A stretch of 64,000 bases of DNA from Nitrospirota bacterium (GCA_002737345.1 NSIK01000016.1:70158-134157), one strand, 5' to 3'. Counted from the first letter of the stretch, positions 26,605 through 35,783 are shown. Program-made: numbers and translations. Notes: a model not told the origin generated them from the sequence alone.

Positions 26605-27780
26605 CTGAGGGAAGGTGAATTGGGACAGCTCAGCCTTGTCGAGGCCTTGCTTCACTAGCGCGTCGATATCGAATATTTGTTCGATTCTCAGGATGTCCTC
26701 GAGTCTGGTTTTCGTGCTGGGGTGGGGCGGGGTGAAGAGCGAGCAGCAATCTTGATCCGGCTCGATCGAGATGGCGAAGCTGCCGATCTGCTCAGCCTGG
26801 TCGGTGATCTCCAGCTTATCCATGCCGATGAGCGGACGTAGGAGCGGCAATTCTGCTGCCGCCTGGATAGCCGTCAGGTTCTCCGGTGTCTGTGACGCCA
26901 CCTGCCCCAAACTATCGCCCGTGACCAGTCCCCAACAATGTTCTTGTTTGGCTAACTCCTGCGCAATGCGGATCATGACGCGGCGGTAGAGCACTACGCG
27001 ATAGGGCGCTGGGGCGCTTGCCACAATGTCCCGTTGAATTTCCCCGAACGGGATGACATAGAGTTTCGACGTGTATTGATAGGCCGTGAGGAGCTGCACC
27101 AGTTCCCGGACCTTTTCCTCCGAGGCACGGCTTACGAACGGGCGGCCAGAGAAATGGACGAAGAGCGCCCGGCAGCCTCGCTTCATCATGCGATAGGCTG
27201 CGACCGGCGAATCGATTCCTCCGGAGATCAAACAGGCGACCTTCCCGCTGACCCCCACCGGCATTCCGCCAGGCCCCTGAATCTTTTTGATCGAGTAGTA
27301 GGCTTGTTTGGAGAGCAGTTCGAGATAGACCGTGAGGTCCGGATCCTTCAGGCTAACTTTCTTGCCGGTGGCCTCACAGACCGCGGTGCCGACGTCTCGC
27401 GCGACTTCCATCGAGGTCAGGATCAAACGTTTGTCGGCTCGTTTCGCCGAGATGCGAAAGGTGGAAAAAGATTCTGATCGGAGCGATTCGATGACCACCT
27501 GGGTGAGCGCTCCCAGGTCCGGGTGGGCCAGGTCGAGCGGCAACCCATGGGCGAGCGAAAAGTTGGCGATCCCGAAGACTCTGGTGAGCCGGTCGATGAT
27601 GGTCTGGTCCGGAATCCCGTCTGGCAGGACCACGCGAATCCGGCTGCGGAGATTCTCGACGCGTCTAACGCCGAGGTCTTTCAGCATCCATTGGATATTG
27701 CAGACGAGCCGTTCCTCGAAGTATTCGCGGTTGCGGCCCTTGAGGGCGATTTCGTGGTAGTGGACGATGGCGCAGCGCAC
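26602..27780 (-). CDS. thiI: tRNA 4-thiouridine sulfurtransferase ThiI (no rhodanese domain)
   Basis: 392 residues. It has an N-terminal ferredoxin-like/THUMP region (HYHEIALKGRNR, then RISAKRADK) and a PP-loop ATP-pyrophosphatase domain with SGGIDSPVAAY. The C-terminal rhodanese domain of E. coli ThiI is absent, as in Bacillus-type enzymes, so sulfur must come from a separate carrier. ThiI makes 4-thiouridine in tRNA and in some bacteria supports thiazole synthesis; thiD and tenA are elsewhere in the window. The stop codon is within a repeat copy. Confidence 0.93.
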   Translation of the reverse strand: MRCAIVHYHEIALKGRNREYFEERLVCNIQWMLKDLGVRRVENLRSRIRVVLPDGIPDQTIIDRLTRVFGIANFSLAHGLPLDLAHPDLGALTQVVIESLRSESFSTFRISAKRADKRLILTSMEVARDVGTAVCEATGKKVSLKDPDLTVYLELLSKQAYYSIKKIQGPGGMPVGVSGKVACLISGGIDSPVAAYRMMKRGCRALFVHFSGRPFVSRASEEKVRELVQLLTAYQYTSKLYVIPFGEIQRDIVASAPAPYRVVLYRRVMIRIAQELAKQEHCWGLVTGDSLGQVASQTPENLTAIQAAAELPLLRPLIGMDKLEITDQAEQIGSFAISIEPDQDCCSLFTPPHPSTKTRLEDILRIEQIFDIDALVKQGLDKAELSQFTFPQ

Positions 27781-27791
27781 AATTATCTACC

Positions 27792-27914
27792 GGGATGCTG
27801 AAAATGGCGACCAACAGTGTTCTCGGCTCGACATAATCCTCAACGTACCCCGAGGGTACGCCTCCGGTATGTGTCTCGCCTGCGGCCTTGTTGGGCGACC
27901 ACTTTGAGCATCCC
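27792..27914. repeat. Dispersed repeat, copy B (complete, 123 bp)
   Basis: The ends are GGGATGCTGAAAATGG and, inverted, CCACTTTGAGCATCCC. About 25 bases pair imperfectly across the element. A GTACCCCGAGGGTAC core lies inside. It fills the gap between trxB and thiI (both minus strand), so it should be transcribed and could fold into a long hairpin. Confidence 0.8.
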
Positions 27915-27922
27915 TGATGCCT

Positions 27923-28849
27923 TCATAAGCTGTGAGTAGGTGATTCGAGAAAACGCTCTACATCGATGGCGGCCATGCAGCCTGAGCCTGCTGCGGTGAC
28001 GGCTTGCCGGTACGTCGAGTCTTGGACGTCGCCAGCGGCAAACACACCGGGAATACTGGTCGTGGTTCCCTTCTCCGTCCGAATGTAGCCTTTCTCATCC
28101 ATGGAGATCTGTCCGGCAAAGAGCGCGGTGTTGGGGCGGTGCCCGATCGCGACAAAGACACCGGCGCAGGGCACTTCTGAGACTTTGCCGGTCACAAGGT
28201 TCTTTACGCTCACGCCTGTCACCAGGTCGGTGCCCAGAATATCTTCGATGGCGGAGTTCCAGAGGAAAGCAATTTTTTCGTTTTTCATCGCGCGATCCTG
28301 GAGGATCTTCGACGCGCGGAGTTTGTCGCGGCGGTGGACCACGGTGACCTTGCTGGCGAACTTGGTGAGGAAGGTGGCTTCCTCCATCGCACTGTCGCCG
28401 CCGCCGCCGACGATTAGCTCCTTGCCCTTGAAGAAAAATCCGTCGCAGGTGGCGCAGGTTGAGACTCCGTGCCCCGTGAGCCGCGCTTCGTTCTTCAAGC
28501 CGATTTGAATGGCCGATGCGCCGGTCGCAATGATGAGGGTCTTGGCCTGGAGAGTCTGTTTTGCGTCGATCGTGAGGGTGAAGGGCCTTCGTGCGAGCGT
28601 GACCTCTGTCACTTCGCCGGTCAGGAACTCCGTGCCGAATCGTTCCGCCTGCTTCCGCATCTCTTTCATCAGATCCGGGCCCATGATGCCCTTGGTAAAG
28701 CCGGGGTAGTTCTCGACCTCGGTCGTGGTGGTCAGTTGTCCACCCGATTGCCAGCCTTCGATGAGCAGGGGAGAGAGATTCGCCCGCGCTGCATAGATTG
28801 CGGCAGTGAGCCCGGCAGGCCCGGAGCCGATGATGACGACGTCGCGCAT
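27923..28849 (-). CDS. trxB: Thioredoxin reductase
   Basis: 308 residues, standard low-molecular-weight TrxB. FAD-binding GSGPAGLTAA at the N-terminus, redox-active CATC at residues 132-135, NADPH-binding GGGDSAMEE, and the C-terminal FAD motif GVFAAGDVQD. It reduces thioredoxin with NADPH. It lies on the same strand as coaE upstream and thiI downstream. Confidence 0.95.
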   Translation of the reverse strand: MRDVVIIGSGPAGLTAAIYAARANLSPLLIEGWQSGGQLTTTTEVENYPGFTKGIMGPDLMKEMRKQAERFGTEFLTGEVTEVTLARRPFTLTIDAKQTLQAKTLIIATGASAIQIGLKNEARLTGHGVSTCATCDGFFFKGKELIVGGGGDSAMEEATFLTKFASKVTVVHRRDKLRASKILQDRAMKNEKIAFLWNSAIEDILGTDLVTGVSVKNLVTGKVSEVPCAGVFVAIGHRPNTALFAGQISMDEKGYIRTEKGTTTSIPGVFAAGDVQDSTYRQAVTAAGSGCMAAIDVERFLESPTHSL

Positions 28850-28900
28850 GGCGGAAACTTAACACAGCAGGCAGAGGGAATGCACGGAGCAGGAGAGGCG

Positions 28901-29503
28901 TTACGCGAGCAGGCGCAGGCGCGTGAATAACTGATTGACGTGTTTGCGGAGCGTCGGGCGGGGGAGGGTTCCATCCAGCACGTAGTCCGCTCGCCGGATT
29001 TTTTCAGCCAAGGGCATTTGGCTCTTGATGCGGTGCAGGGCGTCAGCACGGGGGAGACCGTTTCGTTTTTTGAGACGGGAAACCTGGGTCGTTTGGTCTG
29101 CTGTCACGACGATGGTTTCGTCGACGCGCTTGTCGATGCCGGCTTCGAAGAGCAAAGGCACATCGTACAGCACCACGGCATGAGGGTCTTGTTGTGCTGC
29201 CTGCTTCATCAGCCTGGCTTGCTCGCGGGCCACGCGGGGGTGAATGATGGCTTCCAGCACCAGGCGTTTTGCTGGATGGCGAAAGACGATGGCTCCGAGC
29301 ATGTGGCGATTGAGGCTGCGGTTAGGATTGAGGATGGCCTTGTCGAATGTTTTGACGATGGCTCGCCAAGCCGGTTTGCCCGGCTCGACGACCTGCCGCG
29401 CCAGCAGATCGGCATCGATCACGACCGCGCCGCATTGCTGGAACATCTTGGCAACGGTGCTTTTGCCGGTCGCGACGCCGCCTGTGAGGCCGATCACAAT
29501 CAT
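28901..29503 (-). CDS. coaE: Dephospho-CoA kinase
   Basis: 200 residues from ATG 29503 (an upstream ATG at 29515 adds four residues). P-loop GLTGGVATGKST, DADLLARQVVEPG, and the lid/CoA region LVLEAIIHPRV. It catalyses the last step of CoA synthesis. It lies 51 bases before trxB. Confidence 0.94.
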   Translation of the reverse strand: MIVIGLTGGVATGKSTVAKMFQQCGAVVIDADLLARQVVEPGKPAWRAIVKTFDKAILNPNRSLNRHMLGAIVFRHPAKRLVLEAIIHPRVAREQARLMKQAAQQDPHAVVLYDVPLLFEAGIDKRVDETIVVTADQTTQVSRLKKRNGLPRADALHRIKSQMPLAEKIRRADYVLDGTLPRPTLRKHVNQLFTRLRLLA

Positions 29504-29574
29504 AAGGCCGAGCATAGCACGCGAATGTGCGCCTCACAACAAACCACGTTTGACTTCCGGCGGGGATGGGCTGT

Positions 29575-30615
29575 ATGAATGGCTCCATGAAACAGCGGGT
29601 GGTGTTCGCTCTCATTGCGGCAATTGGAGTTTGGGGCTTCGGCTTCGTATGGGCCGACGAGGGGCCGCCGATGGGTCCCAGGACCATTGTCGTGGCGCTC
29701 GACGGGACAGGAGATTTCCAGTCCCTTCAAGAAGCGGTGGATGCCGCCAGGAAAGGCGACACCGTTTTCGTCAAGGCAGGCCGATATGCGCAGGATGTGA
29801 CCATTCACAGTAAAGAGAAGATCAAGTTCGTTGGGGCCGGCGTCGATCAGGTGACGATCCTGGGGCGCGACATCGTGGTGGGCGCGCTCCATGTGGGGAA
29901 GTGGCCCTATGGGGCGATGGACATTGAAATCAGCGATATGACCATCAACGATCATGGCGGCCATGCGGTCGGCCTGTTCAATGGGCAAGGGCTGGCCCTT
30001 CGCCGGCTCACCATCAACGGGATGCTGTTCAGCCAGCAGGTCCATGATGTGCGGATTGAAGACTGCCTCATCGGCGGGAGCGAAACGACCGGCGTGCAGC
30101 TTGTCGATTCAGAGGCGGTTATGGTTGGGAATGTCATCCATGATAATGACCATGGGGTTTCAATTGCCGGCAAGTCCAACGTGCGGTTGGAACGGAATAT
30201 CATTACACGGAGTCTGTTTGAAGCGGTGGTGGTCAGCGGCCATGCCCGTGCCGCGATCGTGAGCAATACCCTGGTCAAGAACGGCGGAGGAGCGGCATTT
30301 CTCGGGCAATCCCAGAGTGACGTCACCGGCAACGTGGTCGGGTTGAATGGAGTGGGTTTTCTGATCGCGCCCTCCAGTCAGACCAGTACGTCGTTTAATG
30401 CGTTCTACAACAGGGATGGGGATTATCTGCGGCCTGGCAGCCCGAACCAGCTGGCTCCGGAGCTCAAGGCCCTGTCAGATATTACCGGGGACCCCTCCTT
30501 TATTGACCCGGTGCATGACGATTTCCGCCTGCGTCTCGACACGCCGCTTCTCAAGATCGGTCGGTTTCCCTACCTTGGTGCCCTAGCCCCAGCTTCCAGC
30601 CCTGCTACGCGATAG
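29575..30615 (+). CDS. Exported right-handed beta-helix protein
   Basis: 346 residues. A signal peptide (KQRVVFALIAAIGVWGFGFVWA) is followed by a pectin-lyase-type entry motif, DGTGDFQSLQEAVDAARKGDTVFVKAG. Successive beta-helix rungs follow, with N-rich turns such as NVIHDNDHGVS, NIITRS and NTLVKNGGG (NosD/DUF1565-like repeats). Such proteins bind or cleave polysaccharides, but no catalytic set is obvious. Divergent from coaE with a 71-base gap. ATG 29587 is an alternative start. Confidence 0.8.
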   Translation: MNGSMKQRVVFALIAAIGVWGFGFVWADEGPPMGPRTIVVALDGTGDFQSLQEAVDAARKGDTVFVKAGRYAQDVTIHSKEKIKFVGAGVDQVTILGRDIVVGALHVGKWPYGAMDIEISDMTINDHGGHAVGLFNGQGLALRRLTINGMLFSQQVHDVRIEDCLIGGSETTGVQLVDSEAVMVGNVIHDNDHGVSIAGKSNVRLERNIITRSLFEAVVVSGHARAAIVSNTLVKNGGGAAFLGQSQSDVTGNVVGLNGVGFLIAPSSQTSTSFNAFYNRDGDYLRPGSPNQLAPELKALSDITGDPSFIDPVHDDFRLRLDTPLLKIGRFPYLGALAPASSPATR

Positions 30616-30771
30616 GTCAATAAACAGCATTGAATCAACGAGATACAGGCTTTCCGTCAGGCTAACTTTCTATGTGCTATGCTTGAAATCTAGCGTAAGC
30701 CGATGGATCATAATTTTCTAGCGTGGGAATTGCTCTATTCCTTCTGCAGCCAAACAAACAGGAGCGCGACC

Positions 30772-30957
30772 GTGGCAAGTTATCGACAAGAGCATGAAAA
30801 AACGGCAGGGGACGGAATCCCGTCTCTCGACGATATTGAATCAGGCAAGCTGGTGGGTGCCGTGCTGCCCATGTCAGAAAAGGCACAGATCCAAATGCGC
30901 AACAGTATCGAAGTCATCGATTATCTCCTCAATCAAGAACGCGTCATCTGGAGCTAG
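30772..30957 (+). CDS. Small hypothetical protein
   Basis: 61 residues from the GTG at 30772, which has AGGAG seven bases upstream. An in-frame ATG at 30703 would give 84 residues but has no ribosome-binding site. An extended -10 (TGC-TATGCT, 30678-30683) lies upstream. The product is acidic and soluble (SLDDIESGKLVGAVLPM), with no recognised family. Confidence 0.55.
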   Translation: MASYRQEHEKTAGDGIPSLDDIESGKLVGAVLPMSEKAQIQMRNSIEVIDYLLNQERVIWS

Positions 30958-31007
30958 CAAGCTCTCGCGCTGTCCCTTCAATCAATCCCCGGATCCAGTG
31001 TGTCCCC

Positions 31008-31036
31008 TTGACAGGCCCGACGGGCCTTCGTACGCT
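31008..31036 (+). promoter_or_regulatory. Candidate promoter of the lipoprotein/DUF3565 pair
   Basis: TTGACA (31008-31013), a 17-base spacer containing a GGCCC-GAC-GGGCC inverted repeat, and TACGCT (31031-31036). The start would be about 33 bases before ATG 31076. Confidence 0.45.
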
Positions 31037-31075
31037 CTCGCCAGACTGATTCATTTGCAACCACGAGATAGCCCC

Positions 31076-31588
31076 ATGGTATATGGCCACGCGCAGCATC
31101 GGCTTTCTGTTACTGTGGCCTGCCGTCAAGCGAGCTGGGGCTCTTTTGTGAGGGGGCTGGCGGGCCTCCTCCTGGTGGTGCTGACCGCCTGCAATAGCGA
31201 TGTGCCGGTGCCGGCTTCTGTCGAGTTTTCGGCAGATCAGGTGCGTTTGACGATCACCAGACTGGCCACCAATCCGTTTTTGTCCCGGCACGATCTTCAT
31301 CTCGCATTCGTCGGGCCAGGAGGCTGCTCTCTCGAGGAGGACCTGTTCCCCAATACCGGATATGCGAGCCGGCGGAACCTCTATTCGACGCGAACAGGGT
31401 TGCTCTATGTGGTGGGCCAGTTTGATGCCCGTGTCATCGATGCGCAGCATTGCACGATCACGCTGGCCGAGTTTCGCACCCTCGATCGCTACGTGACGTT
31501 TCTTGGTAGTTTCGATGAAAATGAGGAAAAGCGGTGGGGCTACTTTCCTGCCAGTCAGAGGTCTGAGCTCCCCTTTGAGAAACGGTGA
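31076..31588 (+). CDS. Hypothetical lipoprotein
   Basis: 170 residues from ATG 31076, downstream of a candidate promoter. A hydrophobic segment GLLLVVLTAC gives a clear lipobox. The mature part has no recognised domain; it is rich in beta-strand-like segments, with Cys in GGCSLEE and QHCTITL. The stop overlaps the GTG start of the DUF3565 gene, implying coupling. The open frame extends upstream to 30794 but overlaps the previous gene. Confidence 0.65.
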   Translation: MVYGHAQHRLSVTVACRQASWGSFVRGLAGLLLVVLTACNSDVPVPASVEFSADQVRLTITRLATNPFLSRHDLHLAFVGPGGCSLEEDLFPNTGYASRRNLYSTRTGLLYVVGQFDARVIDAQHCTITLAEFRTLDRYVTFLGSFDENEEKRWGYFPASQRSELPFEKR

Positions 31589-31809
31589 CCCGGTTGCATC
31601 AGCCCATTGTTGGATTTCATTTAGATGAATATGGCGATTGGGTGGCGGCTCTGCTCTGCGGCCATGGGCAGCATGTGCGTCATCAGCCGCCAATGACGAA
31701 TCGGCCCTGGGTCCTGACAGCGGTAGGTAGGACTCAGCATCTCGGAGAGACCTTGAACTGCAAGAAGTGCGACAAAGCGGAAGCCCTGAGCGTTACGCCC
31801 CTCGCGTAG
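31585..31809 (+). CDS. DUF3565 small zinc-ribbon-like protein
   Basis: 74 residues from a GTG. The sequence GFHLDEYGDWVAALLCGHGQHVRH, then NRPW and NCKKCD, is characteristic of the DUF3565 ('pressure-regulated') family. The conserved Cys/His (CGHGQH, CKKC) suggest a metal site. Function is not established. It overlaps the lipoprotein stop. Confidence 0.82.
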   Translation: MTRLHQPIVGFHLDEYGDWVAALLCGHGQHVRHQPPMTNRPWVLTAVGRTQHLGETLNCKKCDKAEALSVTPLA

Positions 31810-31827
31810 GGGCGCTGACCAACCGTT

Positions 31828-32472
31828 TCATCCGTGCCGATCGTTTTTCCAGGGGAAGGCCGTATTCGAGTAGCCCCGCACCTCCCAGAAGCCCTTCTCA
31901 TCCTGCTCCGAAAAGGTAATCTCCTTTACCCATTTGGCGCCTTTCCAGGCATAGCGTTTTGGGACAATCATACGAACTGGGCCGCCGTGCTCCTTCGTGA
32001 GGGGTCTGCCGTTCCATTTGTAGGTCAGGAGCACGTCCTGGTCGTCGCAGGCTTCGATCGGTAAATTGGTCGTGTAGTCGTCGAACGATTTGAAGAAGAC
32101 GAACTTGGCCGAGGGCAGAGGCGTCACCATGGCGATGATGTGTTTGAAGCTGACCCCTTCCCACTCGTTGTCGAACCGGCTCCAGCTCGTGACGCAGTGG
32201 AAGTCGGAGACATCTTTGAATGGGGGTTGAGCGAGGAACTCTTCCCAGGTCCAGGTAACAGGATTGGTGACGGCTCCACCGATCGTCAGTTGCCATTCCG
32301 CGAGGGGGATCTCCGGCTTGAATCCCAGGTCCAGGACCGGCCAGGTTTCGACGAGATGTTGCCCCGGCGGCAGGCGATCATCTCCTTCGTAGAACACTTC
32401 CCGTTCTTCGCCACCTCGGCGGGCCTTGGCCCATTGTTCTTTGGTTTTGATGAGTCGGTCGTTCTGGTCCAT
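31828..32472 (-). CDS. Sulfite-oxidase-like molybdopterin-dependent oxidoreductase
   Basis: 214 residues covering one oxidoreductase molybdopterin-binding domain. The molybdenum-coordinating Cys is probably in SDFHCVTSWSR. WTWEEFLAQP and GGPVRMIVPKRYAWKGAKWVK are typical of the SUOX/MsrP family. No Tat signal is visible, so it seems cytoplasmic, unlike MsrP. A MOSC-domain gene at 50.5 kb is another molybdenum-linked gene. Natural substrate unknown. Confidence 0.85.
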   Translation of the reverse strand: MDQNDRLIKTKEQWAKARRGGEEREVFYEGDDRLPPGQHLVETWPVLDLGFKPEIPLAEWQLTIGGAVTNPVTWTWEEFLAQPPFKDVSDFHCVTSWSRFDNEWEGVSFKHIIAMVTPLPSAKFVFFKSFDDYTTNLPIEACDDQDVLLTYKWNGRPLTKEHGGPVRMIVPKRYAWKGAKWVKEITFSEQDEKGFWEVRGYSNTAFPWKNDRHG

Positions 32473-32553
32473 GTCGGCCTCCTCGCATTAGGGTACGCGA
32501 GCCGCAGCAGTCCTGACAAGCGGTCCATTAGACCTATTGGTGCATTGCCCCGA

Positions 32554-32582
32554 TTGACACCCATGAGAGGAGTCCCCATGAT
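32554..32582 (+). promoter_or_regulatory. Candidate promoter of the TVP38/FAD-oxidoreductase cluster
   Basis: TTGACA (32554-32559), a 17-base spacer, CATGAT (32577-32582). The predicted start is only about eight bases from ATG 32598, so the leader would be very short and lack a ribosome-binding site. Confidence 0.45.
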
Positions 32583-32597
32583 ATCCGGCATAGAACT

Positions 32598-33314
32598 ATG
32601 AGGAATTCCATCTCAACGACTCTTTCTGGCAATGGCTCGAGCTTGGGCAGGATCCTGATTGTGGGGGCCTTCGCGCTGGCAGTTGGCCTGTTCTTCTATT
32701 TCGACCTTGGGCGGTTACTCTCCCTGGGCTCCCTGCAAGAGCATCGTGATGAGTTGCTGGCCTTCACGGACGCACATTATGCGGTGGCGGCCGGATTGTT
32801 CATCGTGACTTATATTGCGGTTGTCGGCCTGTCGCTTCCTGGCTCGGCGATCATGACTCTTGCCGGCGGGTTTCTCTTCGGCAGTCTGTGGGGGACCCTC
32901 TTTGCGAATCTGGGGGCCACGACCGGCGCGACTCTGGCCTTTCTGTCTGCCCGTTATCTCCTGCACGATTGGGTGGAACGGAAATTCGGAGGACTGCTCG
33001 GGCCGATCCAAGCGGGATTCGCGAAGAACGCCTTCAGTTATTTGATGACCTTGCGGCTCATCCCGCTCTTCCCATTCTTTTTCGTCAATATGGTCTCGGG
33101 GCTGACGAGGGTGAGCCTCGGTATCTACGTGGCTGCCACTGCCATTGGCATCGTCCCGGGGAGTTTCGTGTTTGCCTATGCGGGGCGGCAGCTCGGATCG
33201 ATCAATTCGTTGCAGGAAATTGCTTCGCCGAACATGTTGCTGGCCGTCACCTTGCTCGGGCTCCTGGCGCTGGCGCCCGTCTTCTACAAGAATTTTGCGG
33301 CCAAGCCGCTATGA
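32598..33314 (+). CDS. TVP38/TMEM64-family membrane protein
   Basis: 238 residues with about six hydrophobic segments. The SNARE-associated (DedA-like) core is GLSLPGSAIMTLAGGFLFG and the downstream RLIPLFPFFFVNMVSG. DedA-superfamily proteins are linked to lipid-carrier flipping and membrane homeostasis. It lies 34 bases upstream of a FAD-dependent disulfide oxidoreductase; the two families are often adjacent or fused in other bacteria. Confidence 0.88.
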   Translation: MRNSISTTLSGNGSSLGRILIVGAFALAVGLFFYFDLGRLLSLGSLQEHRDELLAFTDAHYAVAAGLFIVTYIAVVGLSLPGSAIMTLAGGFLFGSLWGTLFANLGATTGATLAFLSARYLLHDWVERKFGGLLGPIQAGFAKNAFSYLMTLRLIPLFPFFFVNMVSGLTRVSLGIYVAATAIGIVPGSFVFAYAGRQLGSINSLQEIASPNMLLAVTLLGLLALAPVFYKNFAAKPL

Positions 33315-33348
33315 CCATAACTTCGCGAGACGTGAAATCTAACAGAAC

Positions 33349-34920
33349 ATGGGGATCGTTACGATGAGCCGCCAGGAAGAACTGTTGATGCTCCCAGACG
33401 ATGAACACAATCGGGCACTCCTCGAGAATGTTCATCCGTCGACCTGGGTGAATCCCGATTCAGCCGGGCGCTACAACCTCGTGGTGATCGGGGCCGGGAC
33501 TGCTGGGCTGATTACGGCGGTTGTGGCAGCGGGCCTTGGGGCGAAGGTGGCCTTGATCGAGCGGCGGTTGATGGGTGGCGATTGCCTAAACGTCGGCTGC
33601 GTGCCCTCCAAGGGCCTGATCCGGGCGGCGAAGGCCTGGTCTGATCTTAAGCGGGCGGAAGAATTCGGAATCCATATTCCTCCCGGCGTGACCTGCGATT
33701 TTGGGGCCGTCATGGCCAGGATGCGGAAGTTGCGCGCGAGGATCAGCCTCAATGATTCAGTCCACCGGTACAAGGCGCTTGGCGTGGATGTCTATATCGG
33801 CGATGCTACGTTTGTCGATCGAGAGACCGTCTCAATCATAGGGCCGGCCGGCAACAGGACTGTGAGATTCGCTAAGGCTGCAATCTGCACCGGGGCAAGG
33901 GCCTCCACTCCGTCCGTTCCGGGTCTCTCAGAAGCAGGCTATCTTACGAACGAAACGGTCTTTTCGCTGACGGAGTTGCCTTCGCGCCTGGCTGTCATTG
34001 GAGCCGGGCCGATCGGATGCGAACTGGCGCAAGCCTTTGCCCGGTTCGGCAGCCAGGTCTATCTGATCGAGACGTTGCATGGAATGATGCCGAATGAAGA
34101 TCGGGACGCAGCCCAGATCCTTCAGCAATCCCTCCTGCGAGAGGGTGTTCAGCTGCTCTGCTGCAGCAGCGATCTTCGCGTGGCCAGCAGCGAGAGCGGT
34201 AAGCGGTTGACGGTCGAGTCTCATGGCCAACGCTACGATGTGATGGTAGATGAAATTCTCGTCGGGGCCGGGCGCAGGCCCAATGTGGAGGGGCTTGGGC
34301 TGGAGCTTGCCGGGGTCGAATACGACAAAAACGGTGTGATGGTGAATGCCCGGCTACAGACGACGAATCCTCGTATCTTCGCCGCTGGGGACATCTGCTC
34401 CAAGTATAAATTTACCCATGCGGCCGATGCCATGGCGCAGATCGTCATTCAGAATACCCTCTTCCCCCACCCCTTCGGTTTGGCCTATGCGAACGTGGAT
34501 TCCTTGATCATGCCCTGGTGCACCTTCACTGCGCCGGAGATCGCGCATGTGGGCCTGTACGAGGCGGATGCGAAGGCTCAAGGGCTGGAGGTGGAGACTT
34601 ATACGGTTAAGCTGAAGGAAGTGGATCGCGCGATCCTCGATGGAGAAGAGGAGGGGTTCGCGCGGGTGCATATCCAGAAAGGCTCCGACAAGATTCTTGG
34701 TGCGACGATCGTGGCAGCCCATGCGGGAGAGATGATCAACGAGTTCTCTGTGCTGATGAAGGCGGGAGCCGGAGCCAAGGTGATTGCCGGGACGATCCAC
34801 GCCTACCCGACGCACTCGGAAGTGAATAAGAAGGTCGTGAACCTCTGGAGGAAGGCGCATTTTACTCCACGCACAAAGGCCCTGTTGGTGCAGTTGTTTG
34901 CCTGGCAGAGGAAGAGATGA
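33349..34920 (+). CDS. MerA-like FAD-dependent pyridine nucleotide-disulfide oxidoreductase
   Basis: 523 residues. FAD-binding VVIGAGTAGLITA begins near residue 46, followed by the redox disulfide GGDCLNVGCVPSK, NAD-binding GAGPIGCELAQAF and the C-terminal dimerisation domain with HAYPTHSE. It is close to mercuric reductase and dihydrolipoamide dehydrogenase, but has no HMA domain and no vicinal C-terminal Cys pair, so mercury reduction is unlikely. About 45 extra N-terminal residues precede the fold. It follows the TVP38 gene. Confidence 0.88.
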   Translation: MGIVTMSRQEELLMLPDDEHNRALLENVHPSTWVNPDSAGRYNLVVIGAGTAGLITAVVAAGLGAKVALIERRLMGGDCLNVGCVPSKGLIRAAKAWSDLKRAEEFGIHIPPGVTCDFGAVMARMRKLRARISLNDSVHRYKALGVDVYIGDATFVDRETVSIIGPAGNRTVRFAKAAICTGARASTPSVPGLSEAGYLTNETVFSLTELPSRLAVIGAGPIGCELAQAFARFGSQVYLIETLHGMMPNEDRDAAQILQQSLLREGVQLLCCSSDLRVASSESGKRLTVESHGQRYDVMVDEILVGAGRRPNVEGLGLELAGVEYDKNGVMVNARLQTTNPRIFAAGDICSKYKFTHAADAMAQIVIQNTLFPHPFGLAYANVDSLIMPWCTFTAPEIAHVGLYEADAKAQGLEVETYTVKLKEVDRAILDGEEEGFARVHIQKGSDKILGATIVAAHAGEMINEFSVLMKAGAGAKVIAGTIHAYPTHSEVNKKVVNLWRKAHFTPRTKALLVQLFAWQRKR

Positions 34921-35024
34921 GAGAGGGGCGGCTGTTCCGGTGCTCACGCAACGCACGGCCTCAGAAGGCCCTCGTTGGAGGCGCGCACGTCAGGACAGTC
35001 GCCCCTCTCTCATTGGGGAAATGG

Positions 35025-35783
35025 ATGGGGAGAAGTGATTGGCAATTTTTGCTGATTGCGATGGGGCTGTTCCTTGCGCCTGTGGCGGCGAGGGCGGAAT
35101 TTCCGTCCGTGATCGAGGTGGGGAAGTTTTCGCGCGGGACGGTGGGGCCGACGCTGCCGGAGGGCTGGCACCCTCTCACGTTTAAGAAGGTCCCCAAACA
35201 GACCAGCTACGAATTGGTGAAGGATGGCGAGATCGTTGTGGTCAAGGCTATGAGCGCTGCCTCTGCCTCCGGCCTGACGAAAGAGATCAGGATCGATCCC
35301 AGGGACTATCCGATTCTTCGCTGGCGGTGGAGGGTGGAGAAGGTCTTGACGCGGAGCGATGTGACCAGAAAGGACGGAGACGATTATCCTGCCAGGCTCT
35401 ATGTCACCTTTGCCTATGATCCAGAGAAGACCAGTTTCCCTAGGAAGTTGGCCTACAAGGCGGGACGCCTGCTCTTTGGAGAGATCCCCATTGGGGCGCT
35501 CAACTATATCTGGGACCGGAAGGCGCCAGTCGGCACGATCGTCGAGAATGCCTATACGAGCTTTGCTCAGATGGTTGTGGTCGAAAGCGGACCGCAGAAA
35601 GTCGGCACCTGGGTCGAGGAGGAGCGGAATATCTACGAGGACTATATCCGCGCGTTCGGGGAGGAGCCCCCGATGATCAACGGTGTGGCGATTATGACGG
35701 ATACGGACAATACCGGGGAGCAGGCCACGGCCTATTACGGCGACATTGTTTTTCTGCAATCGATGAAGGAGTCGTCCCGGTGA
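35025..35783 (+). CDS. Exported DUF3047 protein
   Basis: 252 residues from ATG 35025, with GGGGA six bases upstream and a clean signal peptide (WQFLLIAMGLFLAPVAARA). An ATG at 34917 overlapping the previous stop would give an N-terminus with no signal-peptide character. The body matches DUF3047: DYPILRWRWRVEK, DDYPARLYVTF, LNYIWDRKAPVGTI and EDYIRAFGEEPP. Predicted periplasmic beta-sandwich; function unknown. Third gene of the TVP38/oxidoreductase cluster. Confidence 0.8.
   Translation: MGRSDWQFLLIAMGLFLAPVAARAEFPSVIEVGKFSRGTVGPTLPEGWHPLTFKKVPKQTSYELVKDGEIVVVKAMSAASASGLTKEIRIDPRDYPILRWRWRVEKVLTRSDVTRKDGDDYPARLYVTFAYDPEKTSFPRKLAYKAGRLLFGEIPIGALNYIWDRKAPVGTIVENAYTSFAQMVVVESGPQKVGTWVEEERNIYEDYIRAFGEEPPMINGVAIMTDTDNTGEQATAYYGDIVFLQSMKESSR

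Noticed and set aside
30794-31075. Upstream part of the 264-residue frame before the lipoprotein
   Set aside because: Overlaps the small gene at 30772-30957 and the candidate promoter; no signal peptide until ATG 31076.
33349-34920. True mercuric reductase (merA)
   Set aside because: No HMA domain, no C-terminal Cys pair, and no other mer genes nearby.
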